Positions 25,701 through 38,400 of a stretch of DNA of 64,000 nucleotides are shown here, one piece after another (position 1 is the stretch's first letter; the number at the start of each line of letters is the position of its first letter). The DNA is from Phoronis australis (lineage: Eukaryota > Phoronida > Phoronidae). The DNA is taken from NCBI GenBank assembly GCA_002633005.1, contig NMRA01000156.1:582488-646487 (forward strand). Direction: 5' to 3'. A model generated the notes under the pieces. It did not search any database. It saw nothing but the letters and a program-made list of their open reading frames with translations, and had not been told where the DNA came from. Made by a program: the position numbers and the translations under genes.

Positions 25701-28700
25701 AAATATAGGTTCTAACCCTGAAGCGCACTTTGTGAGATGAATACTTGCGATTTTACCAGTTTTCACCAGAACCTACACGATAATACAAGAGTAATCAGAC
25801 AAAATATCGCTTTCCCCTTGTGCTGTATGTTGCGAACATTTTGTCCTGTCAGCACCCCATCTTTTTGGTTACATCACGTGACCTAATGATTATAAGTCCG
25901 AAAAAGTTTCTGCCCCCGACCAGGACTTGAACCCATTAGGTCACGTGACCTAATGATTATAAGTGCGAAAAATTTTCTGCCCCGACCGGGACTCGAACCC
26001 ATTAGGTCACGTGATGTGATCAAAAAGATGGCGTGCTGACGGGACAAAATGTTCGCAACATATTTCCCCGCCTCACTGAAAAAGATATGTTTGTATTGTA
26101 TGGTATTGTCTTCATCCTTATATCAATACCAGGGTGGAATTATTTTGTCATAACTCTTTAGACAAGTTGAAGAGGTAAACTCACTTCAAGCTTCTTTAAC
26201 TATACGATGGGTGACTCGATATTCACTAGATCCTGCTAATGAATAGAGATTACTCTCTTTGGTACCTAAGGAGATTGAGAGCAGAAAGTAGTTCATCGAC
26301 ATGGTGGTGTTTGTGTGATAAGGGACCCACATGATTTACCTAAGTGCAGTTGTTCCAATGGGAAGTTGTCTTGCTTCCCTTACAATACGTGGGAAGTTTT
26401 GTGAGTTTAGCCGTCATTACTCAGTTACTATTGTTGAACTTCTTTGTATTTTTAGTGATCCCATAAGCATTTGAAAATGGAAAAAAGTGACGGAGTTTGC
26501 AGTTATTTTTGTTTGAATTACAAGACACCTTACTGTTCGTTAAAGTTGAAAATACGTTGTCCGGAATTTAATGATTATTGATGGCCTTTTGTCTTGAAAA
26601 GCCTTGGATCCAACCATTTGCGGCTCATCACCTTACCCTATGCAACCCAGGATCAAATCCTATGTGACACAGCATTAACCTGTATGTGATCCGGGATCCA
26701 CCTCTATGCGGCAAAACACCCTACCCTATACAGCCCAGGATCAAATTCTATGGGACCCAGGATCCACCCCGATGTGACCCACAATTAAACTATGCAATGC
26801 AGGATCCACTGCTATGCGCCCCAGGATCCACTGCTTTTTACCAAGGCCCCGACCATACGATTATTGGCATATTATAAATATTTCATTTAAAATGCCCTTT
26901 CTAATGTTTACTCTATTATAGGCAGCTGATTATCGTTTTGAATTTTACCATCAGATTTTACCCCTATTGTGGCTAAAAACCATTTTTGTCATGAAGCAAT
27001 CATTTACAAAGTGGATCAGTTGAAAGGGAAGCCCCGGATTTTGTTTTTGTTACCAATAATACAAATTTCCTGCCCTTCTCAGAGCTCATGTTGAGGCTGC
27101 GTTCTCGCGTCATTGTGACACAACCTAACTATAAAAGACACCTGCTGACTTTACAGGGACGTGACCTTTGATGCAGCTTTTTGATGGGTTGTATGAATGG
27201 TGCTTGTTCTTGTAGTGTTGGGCCAGGCTGTGTGCTATAGAATATGTTATACTGACTAGTAATTGAAAGAATAATATTTCATATGCTGCAAATGCTATCT
27301 TAATTATTTTGGGACTGAGTTGAAGGAATCCCAACAAATTAGAAGGTCGCCTTATTACTTCAGGAAAGGTTTGGTGAAATGTCTTGTCACGGCAGGTCAT
27401 TTTTTTGACGAGTATGGTCTCAAGCACTTAATCGGAACCGTCACTTTTTCCCTAACCTAGACATTGTTTCATATCTGAATGAGAAACGGGTTGAGTCCAG
27501 TTTTATGATATTGAATGGAAAAATCAAAAAGTAAGATAGATATAAGATGTGTTTACAGTAGCTTTGGAATTTTGATAAATGCACCATAGAGAAAATAATC
27601 GGACAAAGTGCTGTTTTCCCGTCATGACGCCGAATTCTGTTAAATGCAAAAATGACAGCTACAATGGCAGGAAAATTGAGAATGGTTTAGCCACTTTTCT
27701 CACTTACCTTGTTTATTCCACTCCATTCTCAGTCACAAAGGAAGACTTCTGTGTCAATAAATTCGGCTTCTACCCAGCCATCATGATTGGGGAATTCTGG
27801 GGAATTTTGTACTTTTGACTTCTACTCACCCCATTCTCAAGTATTCTAACCTGGTTTGCTAATAAGAACGCTGGAAACAGAAACAAGCCAGAAATCCTTC
27901 CTCACCCAATCATGGAACACATGAAGATCAGTTTTATAGCCATTAGTAAATGATCTAAATTGAAGTTATATTTTTAGGGCTGATGATGGGTTTATAACTG
28001 TTTGTGTTTGTGCAGCAATGTAGTTATGTTACAACTTATTTTGAAATCGCAGAAATATTTCAGGAAAAATTGAATGAGATTAATTCCAGAAATGGCCGTG
28101 TTCCCATTGATTCCTACTGACTGCTGGGATACCAGTATTTTTGTTGCTCCTATTGGCAGACATTTACACTATTCTACTCTTGATTGAGCAAACAAACTGT
28201 CACACATATGGATAAAATTTCCTGGTTTTATTCTCGGCAAATTTGGTGGAATTCGGAATACCGGGTAAATGGTATCCCAAAGCGAAAATTTTTTCCGGTT
28301 AAACTTTTAGTAAAAACTAACGGGATTAATTCCACAGAATTTCACATTGGAACGGCACTACTGAAGTACCCAGCACAGCGATAAGACCCCTTCGTCTTGT
28401 TTGTTCATTCAGTTTCATTGAGCGAGTGCAGTGATTTATTTGTAGAGTAGTTTTAAAAATAAGCGAGACAGACTCCATTAGATTCTACCCAACTTGGACG
28501 AACCTCTCGGCAGAATTATATGACGGTTTAGTAAATTTTTTGTTTCAATAAAATATCATTTTTGTCAAATTTTAGTCAAAATTTAATGCCCTGATAATTT
28601 CGTTATTGCACCTCGCCACTAATAGCCCATTAGTAAATAGACTTGCAAAGCAAGTTGTCGCAATTTCGACAAAACAGGTGGAGCAGCACCTATTGAGATT

Positions 28701-31700
28701 TTGTCGAGATTTAGACCATATTGAAACATGATGTGGTCGAAAAGAATCGTACATTTAGTCTCGGTCGTGTGCGTCGAAATTTTGTGGTATCTTGATGTTC
28801 AGTTTGTTTTGAAAATTACTGTAGCAGATCCTTATACACCCCAACCATGTTCGATCTCTTCCCGCTTGGTTTTGACGAGGGTTTGAGTGTAACTCACCAG
28901 AAAATCTCTGGGACATTTAATATTGAAAGAGGTGCGCAGCTGTGTTTGTAGAAGATTTTTCATTAGAATGAACATTCAGTATACTGAATCTTTAAAGGCA
29001 ATCAATGCATCTAATATACATCTACTACTTTACGTTTTTATACCTCATACGAACATAACTTCATCCGTCCAAATATCGAAACCAAAGAATTTGGATTATT
29101 GGTGAACTTGTCAAATGTAAACAATCACTGGTTTGTTTCTGGGTTTAAAAAACACCTCTCCATAACACTGTTGACCTTGCGCACATGGAGCGTCACGTGA
29201 TCAAGCGGGGGTCAAAAGGTTACGATGCAATGGTTGCTTGTGGTGAAACACAAACACATCAAAATTCAATCTCGGTTCCTGTGACATGTTTGTGGAGCTT
29301 GTTCAAGAATCTTAAAATGGTAATGTAATGTTGATTTTGGGATGAAATAGGACATTTTATTCATGAAAAGAATTCTTCGCTGACACTCTCACCACTCAAG
29401 TTTGGGCAACTCAACCGGTTTGCTAACTTTAGATGACTCTGCTATCTTCAAAGAAACCATGCAGCTTCAAAAAATATTACAGAAGGGTGCTACACATTGT
29501 AAACATGTTTACAAACACTGGGGTCGACAGTAGGACTTTTAAATTTTCATTGATTAAAGCCAAGTGTCGTCCTACAATTCAGAGCATGTGAAACCGAGTT
29601 CAATTAAAACAAAGGACAAGAACCGGACAGCGTAGCTTTAAGGAGACTGTGAAGATAGTTGTTGTTTACACCAGGGCATGGTTTATATGGACTTCAAGTA
29701 ACAGATGTTCTAAGGTGGAGTGTCGCCTCTTTAAAAACATCGTGAATGAATCAATTTCCAAGTTCACAGCCATATAAACTCTTCTGCAAGTGCAGGTTGG
29801 AATTTATTGAACTGAATATTGTAGTTTCTGATCAATTTCTACATCACCTCCAGGGAGACGATTCCAGTAATTAAAAATGAATGCCTTCATTGGGTTTAAC
29901 GAGTTCAGTTCGACTGTGAAATGGCAGGTGCTATGGGTCGGGGGGTATCGATGTTTTAAAAATTCAATTTTTAGCTATCATCCAGCTATTCACTATTAAA
30001 TCCATTCAAAGACGCAATGATTGTTTATTTTCAGTTATCAATTAACTGTCAAATGAAAATGAATTGAATTGTGTTCAGTTCAGTTAACTCCTCTTTTAGC
30101 AAATAATGTCCTAGTTTCAAATATAAGTGATGAATTTTATGTACGCTTAGTAGTGGTCTCCGAGCTCAGTTCATCTTAGACTGTAGTTTTACTGTTGCTT
30201 GAATACGTGTCAAAATGCTCTGAATTTTTTCTCTTTGGATTTTGCTGTCTGAAGTATTGATTCTAGAATTAGAATGCCTTCCATTCAAAAGCGAGCAGCT
30301 GTGGAAATCTATTTTAGGATGTTATTTTAGTCGAAGTTGGTTATAATCTAAATCTAATTGGTGAGTGACGATATTGCTGTCGATTTAGTCCAGCACGTTT
30401 GGTTTTTGATCTACTTCACCACAAAAGAACTTCAGGGCTTCCACAACCTGTATAAGTAGACTAAAGCGTTGCGTAGTTAATTCTTGGAATGCGGAAATAC
30501 AACACAATTTTGCTAATTTTGGACAAAAATAATTTTCACTTTTCAAAGTCTTCTTAAGTTGTTGTGAATGCTGACAATTTCTCAGAATCATTGTCAGGTG
30601 GCGAGCTATGATATAGTGACTGCATTGGGCTTCACAGCCATACTTGAAGCTGTAGAAGACATCCAACACCAAAGCATGGCACACACAGATCCATAGTACT
30701 ATCGACTGAAGGAGGCCTACCATTACTATTAAAAACACGAAAGCTGTTGGTATTTTTTTTTAACTTTAAAGTCATAAAATCGTTAAGGGGTGAAGCTCGA
30801 GTGGCTCAAGCGCCTCCTTTTGGCATTATTTATCTGGTAGAAAACACTGTCAACTGCCTTCACGAGAATTTGGATTGCGAATTAGAAAAAACGCTGGATC
30901 CACAGAAATGAAAGTGCAGTTGAAATTTTAGGAGCTGTTGGTATCTTAAGACATGTAAATGTTCTATTAGATGTTGCCTAAGATTTTTTGCTTGTGTTCT
31001 CAATCGGTGGGAATGGCAAACGAAAACAAAATATAAGTAATAAATAGTAATTTACGTTAACTTTGGCCTGCGGTGAATTAGGATGCATCAGTGGTGTATT
31101 TGTATTTGTTTAGATATGTATTTTATTTTTAAAACTTTTGTTGAACCCGGAGCATAGCTGACTTTCTGAGCAAGAGTGGTTACAAAGTTGTGATGAATTG
31201 CTTGATTTTTTGTTTTTATTAAGAGACTTTTGATGCTACTGATTTTCATTTTTTTAGTTAAGTCAACCAAAGAGACAATAGTGTGACACCAGTTTCAAAA
31301 TTCTTAAGGATTGCGTTTTTGTTATTTATCTTTTATGAAAAAATGAAAAAATAAAATTTCACGCGTCAATTATATAATGTCATAAACTGGTGAGATTTTA
31401 ACATAGTAGTGGAATACAGTTTATTCGAAGCACACCTTTTTATGCATCCACACACTCACCCACCCAGACACCCACATCCACCCACCCCCACATACACACA
31501 TGTGGGTGCATCATGCTGTCATCCCTGTCTGTCCGACATACGGGCAGCATCCATCTGCTGTCTACTCGTGTATCTCCAAAACCCCTCGGTGGATGTCTGT
31601 GAAATTTTGCAAACATGTTTTTTACATGAACAGGGCAACACGAGCAAATTTTCAGACAGATCCAACTACCACACTATTCCCGTTAATGGCAACTAATTTT

Positions 31701-34700
31701 TCATGTTTGTTTCTGTTCTCTTCCGAGTTCCTTCATGTATTTTCATGAAATTTGACAAATGGACCACGGCTTTATCTTTATTATTTTTTGCTATATTTGG
31801 CCAATATATTTCTATGAAACTGATAAAAGATGGCGATGACTTTCTGATCAATGGATCCTACTGCGGTTATGCCCCCTAGTGGCAATTTTGTTTTTTACGT
31901 ATTCCCCTATATCTGCATAGTTCCTTGATGGATTTTCATGAAATCGTCTAGTTAAGATATGACAACACATTCCCATTTTCGGATAGATTCGACGTATTGT
32001 ACGCCACCTAGTGGCCATTATTATTATTTTCAAGTTTTTTTTTGGCATTCGCTTCTCTATCGGACAAACCACTGTAAAAATCATTTTGAAAATTGGCATA
32101 TTTGTTTCTACTTAGGAACATCACAGCTAGCGATGATTTTCGAACAGCTCTGACTACTGTTGTACCTTGAAGTGGCAGTTTTGTTTTTTTGTCCATGGCT
32201 CTATCTCCTAAATTCTTTTACAGGATCTTAAATTCGACTGGTGTATTTTTAGGAACGTGGCAAGGGAAGACGACGACTTCCGGACATATCCGACTACCAC
32301 TGTTCCCCCTAGTGGCCATTTTATATGTTCCTACATTGAACTAGACGATTCAGACATTATTTTTTAATGGGTCCGATTGCTATGGTGCCCTCTCGTGGCA
32401 ATTTTAGTTTTTGCCTATGGCTCCTTGATTGATGTTCATGAAGTTTGTGTTTCTTTGAGGAGAGTACATTTATCAAGGATATTGGGACAAATCCGGCTGC
32501 TGCAGTGTTGCTTAAGTGACAATTTTGTTTTTTGTTACGTTTGCCTTGATATCTACCAAGTTTTTTTATGGCAGTTTGTGAATTATAGTATTTGTTACTT
32601 AGACAACAGCATGTACCCTGTTTCAGATAGACTCTACCTAAGTCGCGTCCCCTAGTGGCATTTCTATTGTTTTTGTGTCCTTTGTCGTCTGCCTCCCTAA
32701 CCTCCAAACGGATTGAAGAATCATGATGAAAAGTCGCAGTTGAGTTCCCATTGAGGAAAGCATTTCTGACTTGCTTTGCACGCTCTTGGAGACCGTTGTT
32801 AAGTCAACTACCTACATTAAGTGGGATATCTAGTATCTCTAACATATACGATGCACATGGTGGGTACATATCGGCACTCGGCATTGCTTTTTTCGTTTTT
32901 GCTGATGCAATGCGGGATCCCTGCAAGTGACCATTACATACTGAACTGCTTGATTGACGTTCATGGAATTCAGCGTACATGTTTTTGTTTAGGCGATGAT
33001 TCCCTGCCAATTCATCAGTCCGCCCACCATCTTGATTGGTGGAGTAAAAAAAACGAATTCATTATCTGTTTCCCATGTAACTAGACTGGAGAGTTAAGGC
33101 CTTTTAAAACTAATATTTTTTTAAAGCTTAGCGACTGGATTGTCAACAGGATTGTAACAAACTCTTTTTGCTCCTACCTGTGGTCAGTTTAGAGCACATT
33201 GTAAGGTTTGTCACATTTTCATGATGTTCATTCCATGGTCAATATTTATATTATTAGCCCAATACACACAGAAAATACAAGTATTTAAGTTCTTTCAATT
33301 AAAGACTTAGTGTCATTGCAATCGCATGTTATTACCGTCACCTTCATCGAATGACTCGTAAAATCGAAATCCGAGTGATTAAAGGTATCTTCATGAATAA
33401 TTTGAATGTTTCTGTGACCAAACAACTCCCACAAGATTGACATACTGACGGCATAAATGTATTATCAAGCACTGTTTTCAACATTTACTTGTTATTTTAA
33501 GATAAATCTGCAATTTTAATACTGCGTCTCCATAGAGCGCAATGTAAAAATCAGCTTGTTATACTCCACCTAGTTGTCTAACACAATACTGCCTCATGCT
33601 CTACCTGTGCCCGGCTTGATACCATGGACTTTGTGAATTTGTGGGTGACTTGCTTTATGCCCATTATTAAATTTTTACAGGTAGTGCTCCCGATTCTTTG
33701 AAGTAATGATTATCGCATGTATCTGTGGTGTATGCCACGCGCGTAACATTGATCTTGCTTTCCATCTTTAAAATTTTTGGTATTACAGCTAAAGACTTAA
33801 CTAAGGCAATATCATATTACCTTTCATCCTTTGTCTCCATACTGGGTAGAATGGACTGATTAATGTCCAACATATTTGAAGGCTTGAAACATTGCAGTGC
33901 CACCTATCAGCCACCATAGAAACCTATTTTGACTAAATGTCAAATAACGCAAACCATGACGAAAATCTGTTTTCCATCACGTATTTCTTTCTACATGTTC
34001 TTGGTATATTTGTACCATAGTTTTGGTTAGCTGGTCTTTCTTTAAGCATTGATTTTATGGTTTTTATGCTGTTTGAACTAAAAATATTTTGGTTACAAAA
34101 CACATTACTGTAGTTGCCTTGGGTATTTGGCCATCTTGGGAAAGTATTTTGGCTTTGTGGCTTCAGTACTATTGTCTGTGATGGATAAATAAAAGCAAGT
34201 GATTGGGTGGGGATATGTGAAACTGTCTCTGGAAGAGTTTCCACCATTTTGGTATTGTCGTGGTTACCCATTTTCCTGGCAGCCCAGGTAAAATGTGTGT
34301 TCTTCAGGATTTCGAATGTTTGGTGGCACCTCCCTCCATCCCATCATGGGGCTGTGAAACCCCCGTCGGAAGTGAACATTTTAACTTTGAGATCCACTCC
34401 AGCTGGTGGCTATTATAAGAATGAGAGATTTTTTGTTTGAGGCTGACCATGACTCATAACTCACTGCATTTGACTTTGGACCCCATTCTTAGAAATTTGA
34501 CGACGCCAATGGCGGAGTTTATTAAAAATTTACAACCATTGTCGCTTAATTTTTAGTACTTTTATGTACATGTATGTAAAAAGCCATGTTACTCACAAAT
34601 TGGATAATTTACAGATCTTAGCTGAGATGGAATTGTATGGTTATTAAGATAGCCAAACAATCCGAAAGCCCTTACTTCATCCAAATGCTTTTTGGGTGTA

Positions 34701-35436
34701 TTTATTAATTCGTTTCAATTTCTATCAAATATAATGAGATGTAAGTTTTCTTATTTTTCAAAAGACACAATAATCTGTTGATGCTGAGATGTTTACTGTT
34801 TGCTTTTTGACGGCTCTTTTGCTGTGCAAAGTATACTAATATCGCAGTGAAATTTGGTGTTTTTTGTTGGAAAGTTGTAGAGAAAATAATTCTACTGTCT
34901 GTCATATTATGATTTAAATTCACGGGTGTTTGCCATAATCGTGAAAGGTAGAGACACAATTCACGGATGTTGGAGCGCCTACAAGTACACCTTTTTTGTA
35001 GATTAAAATTGAAATCGCTCGATCGCGTTTTACATCAACCGGTATATACCTCATTATCACACCACTCATTGTATTGAGTACGCATGTATTTGTTTAGCCT
35101 GGGGCATAATGGGCTGAAAAAATGTATTCATTTTAATAACATCTGCATGTTTGTTGAATTATTGAGGTTAGGTGCCAACTGTCTATCTTGCACTTGTGAG
35201 CTAAATACTACTGCCAGAACTGCTTTTTATGTTATTATTATTAAACTTGATTTCTACTATCCTCTGTTATTCATATCCCTACACAGTTACCAAGTTTTGT
35301 TACTGTTATAATTGTCCATTTTCCCATTGTATCAAATACTATTGTCGTGTTGTTAGTTAATATTATTTATTTAATTATTGTTTTAACTAGCAGCAACACC
35401 AGTTGCGTAGTTACAGTAGGCATGTTGTATTTAGCG

Positions 35437-35468
<32 letters not shown>

Positions 35469-38400
35469 GCTGTTGTTGTTATATTTCAAGTGTTTGACTT
35501 CGCGTTGTTACAATCATTGTTAAGTACATGTTTGCTTTTTTTAGTACATAATCATTATTATAATTGTTGTTTTTGTTGTTGATATTATTATTGTTGTTAT
35601 TTTCATGGTTGCTATTGTTATTATTAGTATTGATTTGTGTAAAGCAATCTTTCTATTGGATTTGACACAGAGATGATTGTCATGTAAACTCCCTCTTATT
35701 GAGCCATGTGCGAGAGGCACAGGCCTTGCCTTTCTCCTCTGTGAAAATACACACCTCAATACTTTTGGACAGCTGGAGATATCTTATCTACGGTATGAAA
35801 TACAACCAAGGTTTATCAAATTTTTTCAATAACCAGCTTAGAATATTAAGAAAGTGTAATATTTCTGGAAAGGCCTCGAGGCTATAAGTTATTTTTGGCG
35901 TAATTAGGAGGCACATTCAGCAGTGGTACCTGGCCGTGGAACACCTTGAAAATGATAAAAGATTTTCCGTTAGAATTTCACCGGAGTTCTTTTTCGTGAA
36001 AAGTGGCTTGAGGCTTAAAATCAGAAATTTGGTTTTAGCTTCACACAAACATTTGATCTTACGCTCCACACAGCCATTTCTGAAAAAAATTAACTCTCAC
36101 TTGAGCAAAAATGAAATTCTCTGAGAGTATACACGTAACTGCATCATTACACTGAGATAATTTGTATAAATTACATCTAAGCTGTGATGTGCTAACGATT
36201 CCATGGCTAAACTTTTATTCAGTAACTGACAAATTTCTGACTTCAGTGCTAAGTCTTTTTTCATGGAACAGCCCCCCCCCCCAGATGAATGAAAATTGTC
36301 ATTTTGTGATTCATATCATGAGGTGATGCATTCAAACATTGCAGCAATCTACTTCTTGTGAGGAAAAAGAAATCCTGAAAATTGAATATTTTATCCTGGT
36401 AAAGTCATGGAAAATTCAAAGAAATTGATAACGCTATTTGATTAATAACAGTCTAAGTAACTGCTATGAGGCACTTGAAACGTAGCAAGCAGTGATATAT
36501 TTTGATGGAACTTTGAGTCTTAATTGTCCAACTAAAGTATTGAACACATGGACAAATAGTTCAAACGTGTGGCAAGTATTGACTTAATAATTTGATCTAA
36601 GTCTGCCGTAAAAGAAAAAACCTCATTCCTGATATTCATTAAAAACTTTACACATTGTTTTTGATTTCACTGAAAAACAGCACATGAATTGAATTGGCAC
36701 ATTAGAAGCACCGACTGACCTCGCACTCGCTGAACCCTTTAACGTGGCTGTTTTCACTGCATGTTGGGAATTTGTCGGCGACTGGTTAAATTGCAAAACT
36801 GAAAACACAACAGCCGCATATTAGTATGGATTTTTCCGATATTCTAATCGACGAATGTTTTAATGGGCTTTCGTATGAGTCATTGTCAGCTTAATTAGAA
36901 TTTATTTTTTCACATGTTAAGTTTCGTTGCATTAATGCAGGCTAGGGATGCAGGGAGTCTGTTTTCTAAAATAGAGCAAACGCTTTATTGATTTTTATTC
37001 TATTTTGTATGGCAACTATTCTCAGCGTAGAAATAAATACGTGTCTAACAGTTCGGTGTCTTTGACTGACTTGAGAGAAATTACGAATTACAAATTGATT
37101 GGAGTTTTTTTGATGAGTAACTGAATTAACGTCTTGAGGAAGGAGACTATGAACAGAGTGGTGCTGTGAATGGTTCTTGTGACTGACTATTAGATAAATT
37201 TGTTTGATCGATGTCACTCGTTTTTAAGATATTTTTCATCCTACATTAATTGATAAAGGAGTCAATTGATAATGTGTTCTTTTGTCATACTCAATGGGTA
37301 ATGTCATTTGTGTGTATCCATTTATCAATGATGTCTAAAGTTTTTAAATAAAAATGACACAGAGTATCCACGAGACACAGTTGGGAGTTCATTGTCCAAA
37401 CTAACAGTCTCGAAGTGACATTCGTGGAAAAACCACTGTATTTACTTTATTTATTTGGTTTACAGCCAAATATCCTTAGATTGTAAACTTACCATTTCAT
37501 TCCAATATCTGGTCGTAGATTTCAAAATACAGGAGAGAAAGAATGTAGTTGTGATGTTTGACGTAGTAAAACTATGAAGGAAAGGGTCAGGTGAGCAAGA
37601 GTTAGAAGTAAATTGAATAGGTTAGGAATTTGTTTAGCGTAGTAGGAGTTTCAAAGTCAGAAAAATGACAATGAAGTAAGGCAAATGACCAACTTGACTG
37701 CTTATAAAATTGAAAAGTAAATAACCGTCTTTGAATTTTTGTAAGAGAAATTAGCTAATAGGTTTTCTTCAGCATGGCAGCTAATCCACGAGCATTGGAC
37801 GGCTTAGTCCCAGTCTGGCTTAGGCTCGCTTAGGCATTGGGGTAACAAAACCCAAATGTTAGCGTAGAAATTGTCTCATGTTTAGCTCAAACAGCGTCAT
37901 ATAAAAATACACAAAGTGATCTTCTCAAAAGCATGCCAATTTCAAGATCAGGATTACCGCCACTGTATTTCACTAGATAGTGCTTATGTTGTGTTGTTGG
38001 GATTTTGAAATAAGTTTAGTTGATGGGAAAAATCTTAACCAAGGAGTTTATTATTTAATATAAAATTACTGCTTGGATTAAGTCAGAACTAATGTCTACT
38101 CTTGGGTGTGCCTTTTGTTTAGTATGATTTCATTGTGAAATTGAATGTTGCTCAGAACGCCAAAACAGCAAAAACTTGTTGTCAAATCAACATTTTTCAA
38201 AAGTAAATAATCTTTTATTTTAATTTAAACAATCATATTTAGATGTTTTATAAGTCAGTCAATGTTGTAAAAGAACAATTATTTTATGGCTTTTTAGCAA
38301 AGCATGTCAAACCCTATTGAATCGTTTATATTTGTCTCAAGTGAATGATAATGGTGAACCAAATCTCAAATGCAGCATGTGTTACAAAGTGGCAAAAAAG

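Noticed and set aside
25984-26000. tRNA gene on the minus strand
   Set aside because: Only the T-arm/B-box part is present. The upstream sequence is the element's palindrome, with no acceptor stem or anticodon arm.
30385-30738. 117-codon minus-strand frame with hydrophobic start and several Cys, inside CAAP1 intron 6
   Set aside because: It superficially resembles a secreted protein, but there is no known Cys pattern, no supporting exon, and the ATG lies in ordinary AT-rich repeat-bearing DNA.
30786-30880. tRNA A-box-like string (gctcgagtggctcaagcgcc)
   Set aside because: No B box at the proper distance and no cloverleaf pairing could be drawn. Not a tRNA, and only weakly SINE-like.
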